A DNA stretch of 64,000 nucleotides from JAWKVD01 sp041398225. GTDB taxonomy: Bacteria; Pseudomonadota; Alphaproteobacteria; Caulobacterales; Hyphomonadaceae. The position numbers were made by a program, and so were the translations under genes. Positions 23,549-32,553 of the stretch are shown here, piece after piece. A model generated the notes under the pieces. The model ran no database searches. It had not been told where the DNA came from and saw nothing but the letters and a program-made list of their open reading frames with translations. The stretch lies in NCBI GenBank assembly GCA_041398225.1, contig JAWKVD010000006.1:62001-126000 (forward strand), in the 5' to 3' direction. Every line of letters begins with the position of its first letter. Positions within the stretch are counted from its first letter, which is position 1.

Positions 23549-25936
23549 ATGAGCATTCAGCGGCAAGACGCGCCCGATCGCGAGCGAGGGCCGCGCCGGC
23601 GTTCCGTCAGGTTGGCGGCGGTCGCCATGGCCCCCTTGCTGGCCGCCAGCCTTGCAGCCTGCGCCACGGGTTCGGCGCCCGAGACCGATACGGCGACCGC
23701 GCCGCCGGTCGCCGCCCAGGCGCCGGCACCCAAATTCGCCGCATCGATCCGGCGCACCGAATACGGCGTGCCGCACGTCAAGGCCGAGAACTATGGCGGC
23801 CTCGGCTATGGCATCGGCTATGTCAGCGGACAGGACAATGTCTGCGAGATCGCGGAACGCATCCTCACGGCCAACGGAACGCGCGCCAAATGGCTCGGTC
23901 CGGGCGAGAAGGACTCCAACGTCGCCAGCGACCTGTATCACCGCCGTCTCATCCAGACCGGCGAACTGGAACAACTCATGTCCGGCCCGGCGGACTCGGT
24001 GGATACCCCCTCGGCCGACGCCCGCGCGATGATCGCGGGCTATGTCGCCGGCTACAACCGGGCTCTGCGCGAGACCGGCGTCGACAACATCACCGATCCG
24101 CGCTGCAAGGGCGCGCCGTGGGTGCGCGAGATCACGGAAACCGAATACTGGCGCCACATCTACGCGGGGCAGGTGGTCTACCAGCTCGCCGGCGTCTCCA
24201 CTGCCGCGCCTCCCGGCGCCGAAGGGCAGAAGCAGGCCGCGCTCGACGAACCGCTGATTGAAACGACGCAACTCGGCTCCAACGCCTTCGGGCTGGGACG
24301 CGAAGTAACGAAATCCGGCTATGGCGTGCTGCTCGGCAACCCGCACTATCCGTGGGACGGACAAAACCGCTTCTATCGCATGCACCTGATGATCCCGGGC
24401 AAGCTGAATGTTGTCGGCGCGGGATTGGTCACCAACGCGACGGTCGGCATCGGCCATACCGACAGTTTCGCATGGTCGCACACGGTCTCGACCGCTCGCC
24501 GGTTCGGCTATTTCGAGCTGAAGCTCGATCCCTCAGATCCCACGCGCTACATGGTCGACGGCGTCTCCACGCCGATGACCAGCATGGATGTGACCGTCGA
24601 TGTAAAGGACGGCGATACGACCCGGCCGGTGACGCACACCTTCTACACCACGAAATATGGTCCGCTGATCGAGACCGAGAGCCTGCCCTGGTCGAAGGAA
24701 CACGCCTACGCGATGCGGATCATGCCGCAGGGCGTGCGCACGATCGATCAGTACATCGACATGTGGAAGGCGCACGACGTTCATGAACTCGCCGCCTCGC
24801 TGAGGAAGTACCAGGCCACCGGCTTCAACACGACGGCGGTCGATAAGTCTGGCGAGGCGTTCTACGGCGATATGGGCATGGTGCCGAACGTGTCGGCGGC
24901 CCTGGCCGGGAAATGCACCACGTCCGATCTGGCCAAGAAGGTCTGGAGCGAAACCCGCGTCCCCGTGCTCGACGGCTCGCGTTCCGAATGCGACTGGGCG
25001 ACCGATCCGGACTCGACCGCTCCGGGCGTCTTCGGCGCCAGCGCGACGCCGCAGATCTTCCGCACCGACTACGTGTCGCAAAGCAATGACAGCTATTGGC
25101 TCACCAACCCGAAAGCCCCGATGACGGGCTACAGTCCGATCTTCGGAGACGAGGGAACGGCGCGCAGCCTGCGCACACGGCTTGGCGTCGACATTATCGC
25201 GCAGCGTGTGGCCGGGGCGGACGGGTTCGAGGGCAAGAAGTTCGACCTGCGCACGCTGCAGGAGACGCTTTACGCGAACCGGCATCTTGGCGGCGAGCTG
25301 GTGCGCGACGATCTGGTGGCGGCCTGCCGGAAGTCCAAGAGCGCCAAACTCAAGCCGGCTTGCGATGCGCTGGCCGGGTGGGACGCGAAGGTCAATCTCG
25401 ACAGTCGCGGCGCGCACCTGTTCCATCTGTTCGCACAGGCGGGCGGGCTGGTCTTCAAGGACAAGTTTGACGCCGCCCATCCCGAAACCACGCCGGCGGT
25501 TCTGGATACGGCCAATCCGAAGGTGCTGAAGGCGCTTGAGGAAGCGGTCGACAAGCTCAACGAGTTGAAGATCCCGCTCGATGCGCCGCTCAGCGCCGTT
25601 CAGAACGAAGTTCGCAACGGCGCGCCGATCCCGATTCACGGCGGCGCAGGACAGGAGGGCGTGTTCAACGTCATCACCGTCGATCCCGCTTCGCTGGAGC
25701 CGGAGAAGGGCTGGACCAGCATCCGCCACGGCTCAAGCTGGATCATGACGGTGGAGTTCACCCCCGATGGCCCGAAGAGCGAGGGCATCCTGACCTATTC
25801 CCAGTCCACCAACCCCAACTCGCCCTGGTATTCGGACGAGACGCGCCTCTATTCGAACAAGGGCTGGGATGATCTGCGCTTCACGGACGCCGCCGTCGAG
25901 GAGGGAACCGTCAGCCGCACCGAAATATCGGAGTAA
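23549..25936 (+). CDS. Penicillin acylase family (Ntn-hydrolase) lipoprotein
   Basis: The product has 795 residues from the ATG at 23549, preceded by a GGGAGAGA ribosome-binding site. A basic N-terminus and hydrophobic stretch end in a lipobox (ASLAAC), suggesting a lipid-anchored periplasmic enzyme. The propeptide would be cut before S244 in QLGSNAFGLG, which exposes the nucleophilic N-terminal serine of the beta subunit; NPHYPWDGQNRFYRMHL follows as in the family. Members cleave amide bonds in beta-lactams, acyl-homoserine lactones or aculeacin; the substrate here is unknown. An AHL-degrading role is possible but not shown. Confidence 0.93.
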   Translation: MSIQRQDAPDRERGPRRRSVRLAAVAMAPLLAASLAACATGSAPETDTATAPPVAAQAPAPKFAASIRRTEYGVPHVKAENYGGLGYGIGYVSGQDNVCEIAERILTANGTRAKWLGPGEKDSNVASDLYHRRLIQTGELEQLMSGPADSVDTPSADARAMIAGYVAGYNRALRETGVDNITDPRCKGAPWVREITETEYWRHIYAGQVVYQLAGVSTAAPPGAEGQKQAALDEPLIETTQLGSNAFGLGREVTKSGYGVLLGNPHYPWDGQNRFYRMHLMIPGKLNVVGAGLVTNATVGIGHTDSFAWSHTVSTARRFGYFELKLDPSDPTRYMVDGVSTPMTSMDVTVDVKDGDTTRPVTHTFYTTKYGPLIETESLPWSKEHAYAMRIMPQGVRTIDQYIDMWKAHDVHELAASLRKYQATGFNTTAVDKSGEAFYGDMGMVPNVSAALAGKCTTSDLAKKVWSETRVPVLDGSRSECDWATDPDSTAPGVFGASATPQIFRTDYVSQSNDSYWLTNPKAPMTGYSPIFGDEGTARSLRTRLGVDIIAQRVAGADGFEGKKFDLRTLQETLYANRHLGGELVRDDLVAACRKSKSAKLKPACDALAGWDAKVNLDSRGAHLFHLFAQAGGLVFKDKFDAAHPETTPAVLDTANPKVLKALEEAVDKLNELKIPLDAPLSAVQNEVRNGAPIPIHGGAGQEGVFNVITVDPASLEPEKGWTSIRHGSSWIMTVEFTPDGPKSEGILTYSQSTNPNSPWYSDETRLYSNKGWDDLRFTDAAVEEGTVSRTEISE

Positions 25937-26081
25937 CAGCCGACGGAAAGTGCCGGGGCGGGCTTCGGTCCGCTCCACTTCCCGCGCCTGTGAAGGCCAG
26001 CTGGCGTGACTTTCCCGGCGGGAATCCTATTGTACGCCCGCATCAGGTCCCGAAGAGGGCCGCACCGTGGGAGACATATCC

Positions 26082-27104
26082 ATGCGCACCTTGTTGGCAG
26101 CCTCGATTTTCGCCCTTGCGGCGGGCATGGCGGGCGCTCCGGCCGCTTTGGCGCAGACGGGCGGGTATGAGCCCCCCAGAACCACATCCGGCACGCCGGA
26201 TTTTCAGGGTCTCTGGACCAATGTGTCGCTGACCAGCCTGGAGCGCCCGGCGCGCTTCAAGTCTCTGGTGATCCCGGAGGACCAGGCGACGAAGCTCGAA
26301 GCCGCGCGCGCGGCGGCCGACGCCCGCGGCGCCGCCCCGACCGATCCCAACGAAGGCGCGCCGAAGGCCGGCTCCAATGTTGGCGGCTACAACAACTTCT
26401 ATGTCGACGCCGGCACCCACTTCGCCAAGATCAACGGCGAGGTCCGCTCCTCCTGGATCGTCGACCCGGCGGACGGAAAACTGCCGTACAGCGCACAGGG
26501 ACAGAAGGCGTTCGACGACGGTCTGCACTTCGTGCGCAACACGTTCGACGGGCCGGAGACCCGCCCGATGGCCGAACGGTGTCTGGTCGGCTTCGGCTCA
26601 ACCGGCGGTCCGCCGATGATCAATGTGATGTACAACAACACCTACCAGTTCGTGCAGACCGACGACTACGTGATGATCCTGGTCGAGATGAACCACGACG
26701 CCCGCATCATTCCGTTGAAAGACGCCAATCAGGTGAACCCGCAATGGCTCGGCAACTCGAAGGGGCATTGGGAGGGCGATACGCTGGTGGTGAAGACCAC
26801 CAACTTCAACCCTGAGGAAAGCCTGCGCACCTTCTTCGCCAACTCGTTCTATGTTTCGCCGGACGCCACCGTAACCGAGCGGTTCACGCGCGTCGCCGAG
26901 GATCAGATCCTGTACGAGTTCACGGTCGACGACCCCAAGATCTACACTCAGCCCTGGCGGGCGGAGATGGCGATGAGCAAGTCGGACGGCCCGCTGTACG
27001 AATACGCGTGCCACGAAGGCAACTACGCCTTGCCGGGCATTCTCGAAGGCGCCCGCAAGAACGATCGCGAAGGCAAGGTCAACTACGCCGCCGAAGGCGA
27101 ATAG
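26082..27104 (+). CDS. Secreted protein of uncharacterised family (paralogue of 16781-17746)
   Basis: The product has 340 residues from the ATG at 26082, which has GGGAG 8 nt upstream; a GTG at 26067 contains that site and is less likely. A Sec signal peptide ends near ALAQT. The mature protein has GTPDFQGLWTNVSL, MAERCLVGFGSTGGPPM, HWEGDTLVVKTTNFN, TERFTRVAEDQILYEFTVDDPKIY and YEYACHEGNYALPGILEGAR. The family is widespread but has no assigned function. It is followed 35 bp later by a dienelactone hydrolase gene and then acyl-CoA genes, all on one strand. Confidence 0.83.
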   Translation: MRTLLAASIFALAAGMAGAPAALAQTGGYEPPRTTSGTPDFQGLWTNVSLTSLERPARFKSLVIPEDQATKLEAARAAADARGAAPTDPNEGAPKAGSNVGGYNNFYVDAGTHFAKINGEVRSSWIVDPADGKLPYSAQGQKAFDDGLHFVRNTFDGPETRPMAERCLVGFGSTGGPPMINVMYNNTYQFVQTDDYVMILVEMNHDARIIPLKDANQVNPQWLGNSKGHWEGDTLVVKTTNFNPEESLRTFFANSFYVSPDATVTERFTRVAEDQILYEFTVDDPKIYTQPWRAEMAMSKSDGPLYEYACHEGNYALPGILEGARKNDREGKVNYAAEGE

Positions 27105-27139
27105 ACCCGCCCGCGCGGCGCGAAAAGGAACGGGTGGGG

Positions 27140-27949
27140 ATGGCCGCTCTCGACAACTACGAGACGTTTGCGTTCAACGACGGCCGCTGGACGCGAACGG
27201 TCTACAAGCGCGGTTCGGGCCCGGCGGTCATCATCATTCACGAGATACCCAACCTGCATCCCGGCGTGGTGCGGTTCGCAGACCGCGTCGCCGAGGCGGG
27301 CATGACGGTCTATTGCCCCAGCCTGTTCGGAACGCCCGGCGCCGAGGCCTCGGTCGGCGCCATGCTGAAACAGGTCGCGCTGTCGATCTGCGTGCGCCGC
27401 GAATTTCGGATTTGGGCGGGCGGAAAGTCCAGCCCGTTCGTCGACTGGCTGCGGGCGCTGGCGCGCAAGGCGCACGCCGATTGCGGCGGACGGGGCGTCG
27501 GCGCGGTCGGCATGTGTTTCACCGGCGGTTTCGCCATGGCCATGATGACCGAACCTGCGGTCGTGGCGCCGGTGGCGTCGCAGCCGTCCCTGCCGTTCGT
27601 CACGATCGGGCCCCGCAAGGAGAAGGCCCGGCGCGAGTTCGACATGTCGGACGAAGAAGTCGAGATCGTGCGCCGGCGCATGGAGGAGGAGGACCTTTCC
27701 GCCATGGCGTTGCGTTTCAAGGGCGATCCTCTCGTGCCGGGCGAGCGCTTCGAGGCGTTGCGCAAGGCGTTCGGCGATCGCATCTCCTGCATCGAACTGA
27801 ATGACGAGGATGGTTTTCCCATGGCGGGGCGTCCGCCGCACTCCGTTTTGACCCTCTCGCTGAAGGAAGACGGCCCGACGAAAGAGGTGGAAGAACAGGT
27901 TATCCGCTTCTTCGCCGAACGAACGGGGGTGTCGGCCGAGGCGACATGA
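27140..27949 (+). CDS. Dienelactone hydrolase family protein
   Basis: The product has 269 residues with an alpha/beta hydrolase fold. VIIIHEIPNLHPGVVRFADRVAEAGMTVYCPSLFGTPG is the N-terminal part of the family, the nucleophile is the cysteine in GMCFTGG, and the catalytic histidine is probably in the C-terminal RPPHSVLTLS. These enzymes hydrolyse dienelactones or other esters. The ATG at 27140 is preceded by GGGTGGGG; an upstream open stretch is arginine-rich shadow of the previous gene. It lies in a run with a secreted protein, a monooxygenase-like gene and an acyl-CoA dehydrogenase. Confidence 0.9.
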   Translation: MAALDNYETFAFNDGRWTRTVYKRGSGPAVIIIHEIPNLHPGVVRFADRVAEAGMTVYCPSLFGTPGAEASVGAMLKQVALSICVRREFRIWAGGKSSPFVDWLRALARKAHADCGGRGVGAVGMCFTGGFAMAMMTEPAVVAPVASQPSLPFVTIGPRKEKARREFDMSDEEVEIVRRRMEEEDLSAMALRFKGDPLVPGERFEALRKAFGDRISCIELNDEDGFPMAGRPPHSVLTLSLKEDGPTKEVEEQVIRFFAERTGVSAEAT

Positions 27950-28068
27950 CCGCCCCCGGCTTTGTTTGCGGCGTCGTCGCCGCAGGGGCGCGGCGGAGCG
28001 TTGCCAAGACCGGCGGCGCCGGTATGCTGCCGGCCAAAACAGGAGACCGCGCAGGCGGGGAGGAACGG

Positions 28069-28359
28069 ATGATTGGTGTTGTGGCCCGGATCAAGGTGAA
28101 GCCGGGAAGTCAGGCCGATTTCGAGGCTGTGGTGAAACAGCTCGTCGCGGCGGTGAACGCCAACGAAGCCGGATGCCGCCTGTACCAGTGCTTCAAGGTT
28201 CAGGACAGCGAAGTCGATTACCTCTTCATGGAGGAGTATGACGACGTGGCCGCCACGGAGGCGCATCGCGCATCGGATCACTTCCGCACGTTCGGTCGCC
28301 AGATGGGCGCGTTCATGGACGGCCCGCCCGAAATCATCCGCACGCTCAAGGTTAGCTAG
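28069..28359 (+). CDS. Antibiotic biosynthesis monooxygenase (ABM) domain protein
   Basis: The product has 96 residues from an ATG with a GGGGAGG ribosome-binding site. The sequence IGVVARIKVKPGSQADFEAVVKQL, CRLYQCFKVQDSEVDYLFMEEYDD and HRASDHFRTFGRQMGAF is the single ferredoxin-like ABM domain (YgiN-like). These dimers are putative quinol monooxygenases. An in-frame stretch upstream to 27946 has the low-quality composition of a leader region and is not included. Confidence 0.9.
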   Translation: MIGVVARIKVKPGSQADFEAVVKQLVAAVNANEAGCRLYQCFKVQDSEVDYLFMEEYDDVAATEAHRASDHFRTFGRQMGAFMDGPPEIIRTLKVS

Positions 28360-28407
28360 GACGGCCGCTCAGGACCGCCCCGATACGACAAGAAAAGGAA
28401 ACGCCCC

Positions 28408-29628
28408 ATGGATCTGGAGTTCACCGCCGAGGACCTGGCGTTCCGCGATGAAGTGCGCGCCTGGATCAAGAGCGTCCTCACCGACGATCTCAAGCGCCGG
28501 CTGGACCTTTCGCGCAATCACTCGCTGGACGAGCAGCACCAGAAGGCCTGGCTGAAAGAGCTGGCGAAGAAGGGCTGGCTCGTGCCGAACTGGCCGGTCG
28601 AGTATGGCGGCCCCGGCTGGACGCAAACGCAGAAATACATCTTCGAGATGGAATGCGCGCTGGCGGGCACGCCGCGCAACGGCTCAATGGGCGTGCGCAT
28701 GTGCGCGCCGGTGATCATGAAGTTCGGCACGCAGGAACAGAAGGACAAGTTCCTGCCGCCGATCCGTAATTCGGACGTCTGGTGGTGCCAAGGCTACTCC
28801 GAGCCCGGTTCCGGCTCCGACCTCGCCAGCCTGCAGATGACGGCGCGCCGCGAGGGCGACCATTACATCGTCAACGGCACCAAGACCTGGACGACCTACG
28901 CACAGTGGGCCGACTGGATTTTCTGTCTCGTGCGCACCTCGAAGGAAGAGAAGAAGCAGCTCGGCATCTCCTTCCTGCTTATCGACATGAAGTCGCCCGG
29001 CATCACCATCACCCCGATCAACACGCTGGACGACAATCCCGAGGGCGCGCAGGAGATCAACTCGGTCTTCTTCGACAATGTGAAGGTCCCGGTCGACAAC
29101 CGCATCGGCGAAGAGGGGCAGGGCTGGACCTGCGCCAAATACCTGCTGACCTTCGAACGCGGCGCGGCCTACGCGCCGGGATGCCGCCATAGCCTCAAGC
29201 GTGCGAAACAGATCGCCGCGCTTGAGGAAGTGGATGGTCGCCCGCTGTCGCAGGACCCGGATTTCGCCCGCAAGATAGCGGATCTGGAAGTGCAGATCGA
29301 CGCGCTGGACTTCACCGAACGGCGCATCTTCTCCAGCCTCGCGGCCGGTCAGTCCGTGGGCGCCATGTCGTCGCTGATGAAGACGCGCGGATCGGAGATC
29401 GGCCAGAAGATCACCGAACTGGTGCTTGAGGCGGCGGGCAATTACGGCATGCCGTTCGTTCAGGATGTCTACGCCCACCTCGACGGTCGCTCGAACGAAC
29501 CGCTGCCGGCGCCGGAGCATCTTATCCCCTCGGCGGGCAGCTACTTCAACAACCGCAAGACGTCGATTTACGCCGGCTCGAACGAGATCCAGCGCAATAT
29601 CATGGCGCAGATGATCATGGCGGCCTGA
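28408..29628 (+). CDS. Acyl-CoA dehydrogenase, pimeloyl-type large subunit (second copy)
   Basis: The product has 406 residues with the same branch signatures as the protein at 12769: EFTAEDLAFRDEVRAW, GWLVPNWPVEYGGPGW, CQGYSEPGSGSDLASLQM, YIVNGTKTWTTYAQWADW and RKTSIYAGSNEIQRNIMA. An AGGAAACGCC ribosome-binding stretch precedes the ATG. No small-subunit partner is adjacent, so it may share the one at 15393 or work alone. The stop overlaps the start of the next gene as TGATG. Confidence 0.93.
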   Translation: MDLEFTAEDLAFRDEVRAWIKSVLTDDLKRRLDLSRNHSLDEQHQKAWLKELAKKGWLVPNWPVEYGGPGWTQTQKYIFEMECALAGTPRNGSMGVRMCAPVIMKFGTQEQKDKFLPPIRNSDVWWCQGYSEPGSGSDLASLQMTARREGDHYIVNGTKTWTTYAQWADWIFCLVRTSKEEKKQLGISFLLIDMKSPGITITPINTLDDNPEGAQEINSVFFDNVKVPVDNRIGEEGQGWTCAKYLLTFERGAAYAPGCRHSLKRAKQIAALEEVDGRPLSQDPDFARKIADLEVQIDALDFTERRIFSSLAAGQSVGAMSSLMKTRGSEIGQKITELVLEAAGNYGMPFVQDVYAHLDGRSNEPLPAPEHLIPSAGSYFNNRKTSIYAGSNEIQRNIMAQMIMAA

Positions 29629-30182
29629 TGCGCATCTGGTTGGCTCCGGCATTGGCGGCGGTCGTTCTGGCCGCCGCCTGTTCGCCCGCTGAGAAGGCGA
29701 CCGCCTCGACCGCCGCCGCGCCGCAGGTTGAAACCGCGACCCTGGTGAAGGCGCCCCTTGCGCCGAGCATGGCCGATCTTTTCGTCGTCGACGCCTACGA
29801 TCCCGCGCGGGATCCGGTCGCCGATCTTGAGCTGGCCACAGAAGCGGCGGCGGCTTCAGGCAAGATGGTGCTGATCGATGTCGGCGGCGAATGGTGCAGC
29901 TGGTGCCACATCCTCGATCGCTACCTCGCCGGCAACGATGATGTCCGAACGGCGTTTGCGCGCTCGTTCGTCGCGGTGAAGGTGAACTACAGTCCCGATA
30001 ACCGCAACGAAGGCTTCCTCTCGGCCTATGGCGAGATTCCGGGCTATCCGCACTTCATCGTGCTGGACGCCTCGGGTCGGCTCGTCGCCTCTGAACCGAC
30101 ATCGCCTCTTGAGCAGGAGCGCGGTTACAACCGGCGCAAAATGCTGGCCTTCGCGAAGAAATACGCGCCCGCGAAACGCTAG
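29628..30182 (+). CDS. Thioredoxin-like lipoprotein with WCxWC motif
   Basis: The product has 184 residues. The N-terminal segment ends in the lipobox AAAC, so it is probably a membrane-anchored periplasmic lipoprotein. After a linker comes a thioredoxin-fold domain with VLIDVGGEWCSWCHILD (the CxxC redox pair) and the cis-proline segment GYPHFIVLDASG. It resembles the thioredoxin_7/DUF255-like group and may reduce or isomerise disulfides. Translation is coupled to the acyl-CoA dehydrogenase through TGATG. Confidence 0.87.
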   Translation: MRIWLAPALAAVVLAAACSPAEKATASTAAAPQVETATLVKAPLAPSMADLFVVDAYDPARDPVADLELATEAAAASGKMVLIDVGGEWCSWCHILDRYLAGNDDVRTAFARSFVAVKVNYSPDNRNEGFLSAYGEIPGYPHFIVLDASGRLVASEPTSPLEQERGYNRRKMLAFAKKYAPAKR

Positions 30183-30194
30183 TCCCAGCGACCG

Positions 30195-30575
30195 CTATTC
30201 CGCGTAGTCGCGCGGCTGGATGCGGGCGTAGGCGGCGATCGCCTGCCGGTCCTGTTCCAGACGGTCGCGGCCGGTGGGCGCGACAGCGCGGCGCTGGGCC
30301 CGGATATGCCGGTAGGCGGCCCGAAGCGCCAGAACGGCGACCACCGCGACCGTGACATTGGCCGCCGTCGCAATCGGGCGCTTATGCACTTCCTTGGCGG
30401 CCGCGCCGAGAAGGTCGACCGACTCGCGTCCGGCGTCTTCGGCAAGGTGACGCAGCGCCCGGCTGGCGTCGCCCGAACGGCGCCCCACGGTTTCGCCCAG
30501 CGCGTCGGCCGCGCGGGAGAGCCCGTGCATCAGCTCCTGAATGGTCTCGTCGTCCGTCCGGCGGCGTTTCGCCAT
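30195..30575 (-). CDS. Small single-TM protein with amphipathic helices
   Basis: The product has 126 residues. A basic N-terminus and long amphipathic helix (about 10-60) are followed by one hydrophobic segment (about 72-92) and a charged tail. The build is like ElaB/YqjD/DUF883 ribosome- or membrane-associated proteins, but the sequence is too diverged for assignment. The start at 30575 is the ATG of MAKRRRTDD. It is divergent from the HD-domain gene and convergent with the thioredoxin-like gene. Confidence 0.65.
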   Translation of the reverse strand: MAKRRRTDDETIQELMHGLSRAADALGETVGRRSGDASRALRHLAEDAGRESVDLLGAAAKEVHKRPIATAANVTVAVVAVLALRAAYRHIRAQRRAVAPTGRDRLEQDRQAIAAYARIQPRDYAE

Positions 30576-30887
30576 GGTCTGTCTCCCGATCTGGCGGACT
30601 ATAGCTGATCTCCGTTTCCGGATGGTTGAGGGCGGCCGCGCCGTTTTCGGGCAATTCGGCCCGTTCCCCAACATCCCGTCTGGCGTCCACTCTAGGCGCG
30701 CTCGCCCTGCGATTTCTGCGCCAAACTTGCGCGGGCGTGCGAACAGCCGCTTCGAGTGGTATAGGTGCAACAACAGGCAAGCCGGAGGAACCGGCGGGAC
30801 GTTCGTTCAACCTGCGCGCTTCGGCCTCGCGGCCGACGGGCGGGTGGGGTGGACCGGGCAGGAAACGGTAGGCAAGGGAGACCGCGC
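30576..30887. other. 312-bp divergent intergenic region
   Basis: It lies between a minus-strand gene and the HD-domain gene and should hold both promoters. I see no repeat, RNA gene or convincing coding frame. An open frame runs into the HD gene from 30765, but its first about 40 residues are arginine-rich non-coding-like sequence. Confidence 0.5.
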
Positions 30888-31532
30888 ATGGCGGACGATC
30901 TGAAGGCGGGAACGGCGGAAAGCGCCGCGAACCAGCATCACGACGAAATGGAGCAGGCGACGTTCAGTTCCTTCCAGGACTCCACACCGGAGGATTGGGC
31001 GATCATCGTGAAGGCGGCAGGCGAATTTAACCGGCACAACGCCGACCGCGTTCTCGCGCACCTGAAATTGCTGGAAGGCGATTGCGGCGGCTTCCCGGTC
31101 ACCCGGCTCGAACACTCGCTCCAGACCGCGACGATGGCCCATCGCGCCGGCATGGACGAAGAATATGTGGTGTGCGCGCTGCTCCACGATATCGGCGATA
31201 CGCTCGGCGCCTACAATCATCCGGACATAGCGGCGGCTATTCTGAAGCCTTTCGTGTCCGAGAAGAACCACTGGATGGTCGCCCAGCACGGCATCTTCCA
31301 AGGCTACTACTTCTTCCACCATATCGGTCTCGACCGCGATATGCGCGAGCAGTTCCGCGGGCATCCCAATTTCGAATACACCGCGCAGTTCTGCCACCAG
31401 TTTGACCAGCCTGCCTTCCGCAAGGACTACGACACCATGCCGCTTGAGGCGTTCGAGCCCATGGTGCAGCGCGTGCTGGCGAAGCCCCGGCAGTCGATCT
31501 ACAAAAGGGATGCGGACGAAGCGGTCTTCTAG
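30888..31532 (+). CDS. HD domain phosphohydrolase-like protein
   Basis: The product has 214 residues from an ATG preceded by AAGGGAG. The metal-binding HD motif is clear: TRLEHSLQTATMAHRAG gives the first histidine and CALLHDIGD the HD pair, with a later H in EKNHWMVAQHGIFQGYYFFHHIG. Such proteins hydrolyse phosphate esters of nucleotides or phosphonates; this group of about 200 residues includes putative phosphonate-degradation HD proteins. No phosphonate genes are adjacent. Confidence 0.88.
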   Translation: MADDLKAGTAESAANQHHDEMEQATFSSFQDSTPEDWAIIVKAAGEFNRHNADRVLAHLKLLEGDCGGFPVTRLEHSLQTATMAHRAGMDEEYVVCALLHDIGDTLGAYNHPDIAAAILKPFVSEKNHWMVAQHGIFQGYYFFHHIGLDRDMREQFRGHPNFEYTAQFCHQFDQPAFRKDYDTMPLEAFEPMVQRVLAKPRQSIYKRDADEAVF

Positions 31533-31612
31533 AATCGGGCTCGAATCCGTTCCGCGCATTCAGGTTTAAGCGCACGACTCCAGATGGCGCGCGCTGGTGC
31601 AGGGAGGGTCTC

Positions 31613-31960
31613 ATGCCCGCACATGTCTCGAACGGAACGGGCGTAGGGGCGCTCGCATTGATGCTGGCGGTGATCGCCGCCCCGGCTGCGGCCCAGACCG
31701 CCGGCGACCCAGTTCACGGCAAGGAAGTTGCGGATGCATCCTGCGCGCGCTGCCATGCCGTCGAAGCCGGCGAGACCATATCGGCTGCGACACGAGCGCC
31801 TACCTTCCAGACGATCGCCGATACGCCCGGTATGACGCCGATGGCGCTGAATGTGTGGTTGCACTCGACCCACAACGAAATGCCGCAGTTGCGCCTTCCC
31901 GCCGAAGACGTGGATGATCTGACCGCGTACATCCGGGGTTTGAAGTCGAAAGGCGAATAG
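31613..31960 (+). CDS. Periplasmic c-type cytochrome
   Basis: The product has 115 residues with a Sec signal peptide ending near AAAQT. The heme-attachment motif is CARCH, followed by a class I cytochrome c layout with a probable distal methionine in HNEMPQ and a C-terminal helix (VDDLTAYIRGL). It shuttles electrons in the periplasm. Its stop is directly followed by the ATG of the next cytochrome gene, so the two are made together. Confidence 0.92.
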   Translation: MPAHVSNGTGVGALALMLAVIAAPAAAQTAGDPVHGKEVADASCARCHAVEAGETISAATRAPTFQTIADTPGMTPMALNVWLHSTHNEMPQLRLPAEDVDDLTAYIRGLKSKGE

Positions 31961-32383
31961 ATGTCTCGTTTCAGCCCGATGGGGTCGGCCGTTTTGGTCG
32001 CGGTGATGGCGCTGGCCGCATGCGCGCCCGAAGGGGGCGACGACGCCGCCACGGTTGCTGGAGACGCTGGCGAAGCGCAGGCGCCGGCTGCTGCCGCGCC
32101 GGCTGCCGCTGATTCAGACGCCGCCGGTATCGGGGACGCCTATCTTGGCTACGCGCATGCCCGTCAGGCCTGCGCGCGCTGCCACGCCATCGCCGAGTAC
32201 GAAACGGAATCGCCCGACCCTGAAGCGCCGACCTTCGTGTCGGTCGTGAACCAGCCGGAAACGACGGCCGATTCGCTGCGGACGTGGCTGCGCTCATCGC
32301 ACCCGACCATGCCGGACTTCATCATCAAGCCTGAGCGCATCGAAGACCTCGTCGCCTACATCATGAGCCTGAAGACGAGTTAG
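31961..32383 (+). CDS. c-type cytochrome, probable lipoprotein
   Basis: The product has 140 residues. The N-terminus has a lipobox-like segment (MALAAC) and an Ala-rich linker, then one class I cytochrome c domain: CARCH heme motif, distal methionine in HPTMPDF and C-terminal helix IEDLVAYIMSL. It abuts the preceding cytochrome gene without spacing, and both share the CARCHA motif and similar length, which suggests tandem duplication. The partner oxidase or dehydrogenase is not in the window. Confidence 0.92.
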   Translation: MSRFSPMGSAVLVAVMALAACAPEGGDDAATVAGDAGEAQAPAAAAPAAADSDAAGIGDAYLGYAHARQACARCHAIAEYETESPDPEAPTFVSVVNQPETTADSLRTWLRSSHPTMPDFIIKPERIEDLVAYIMSLKTS

Positions 32384-32553
32384 CGCCGGAAGGCTGCTGC
32401 GATGATCGCGCCCGGCCGGGCCGCCTGCGGCAAACTGTGCCTTGCAACAACGCCGCGGCGAAACGTTTTGCCGCTCAGCTTCCGGCTTGAGCATACAAGC
32501 GCCGTCCTGATAGGGTCCGGCCGCCGTTACTCGCAACCCACGGAGTTCCCCTC

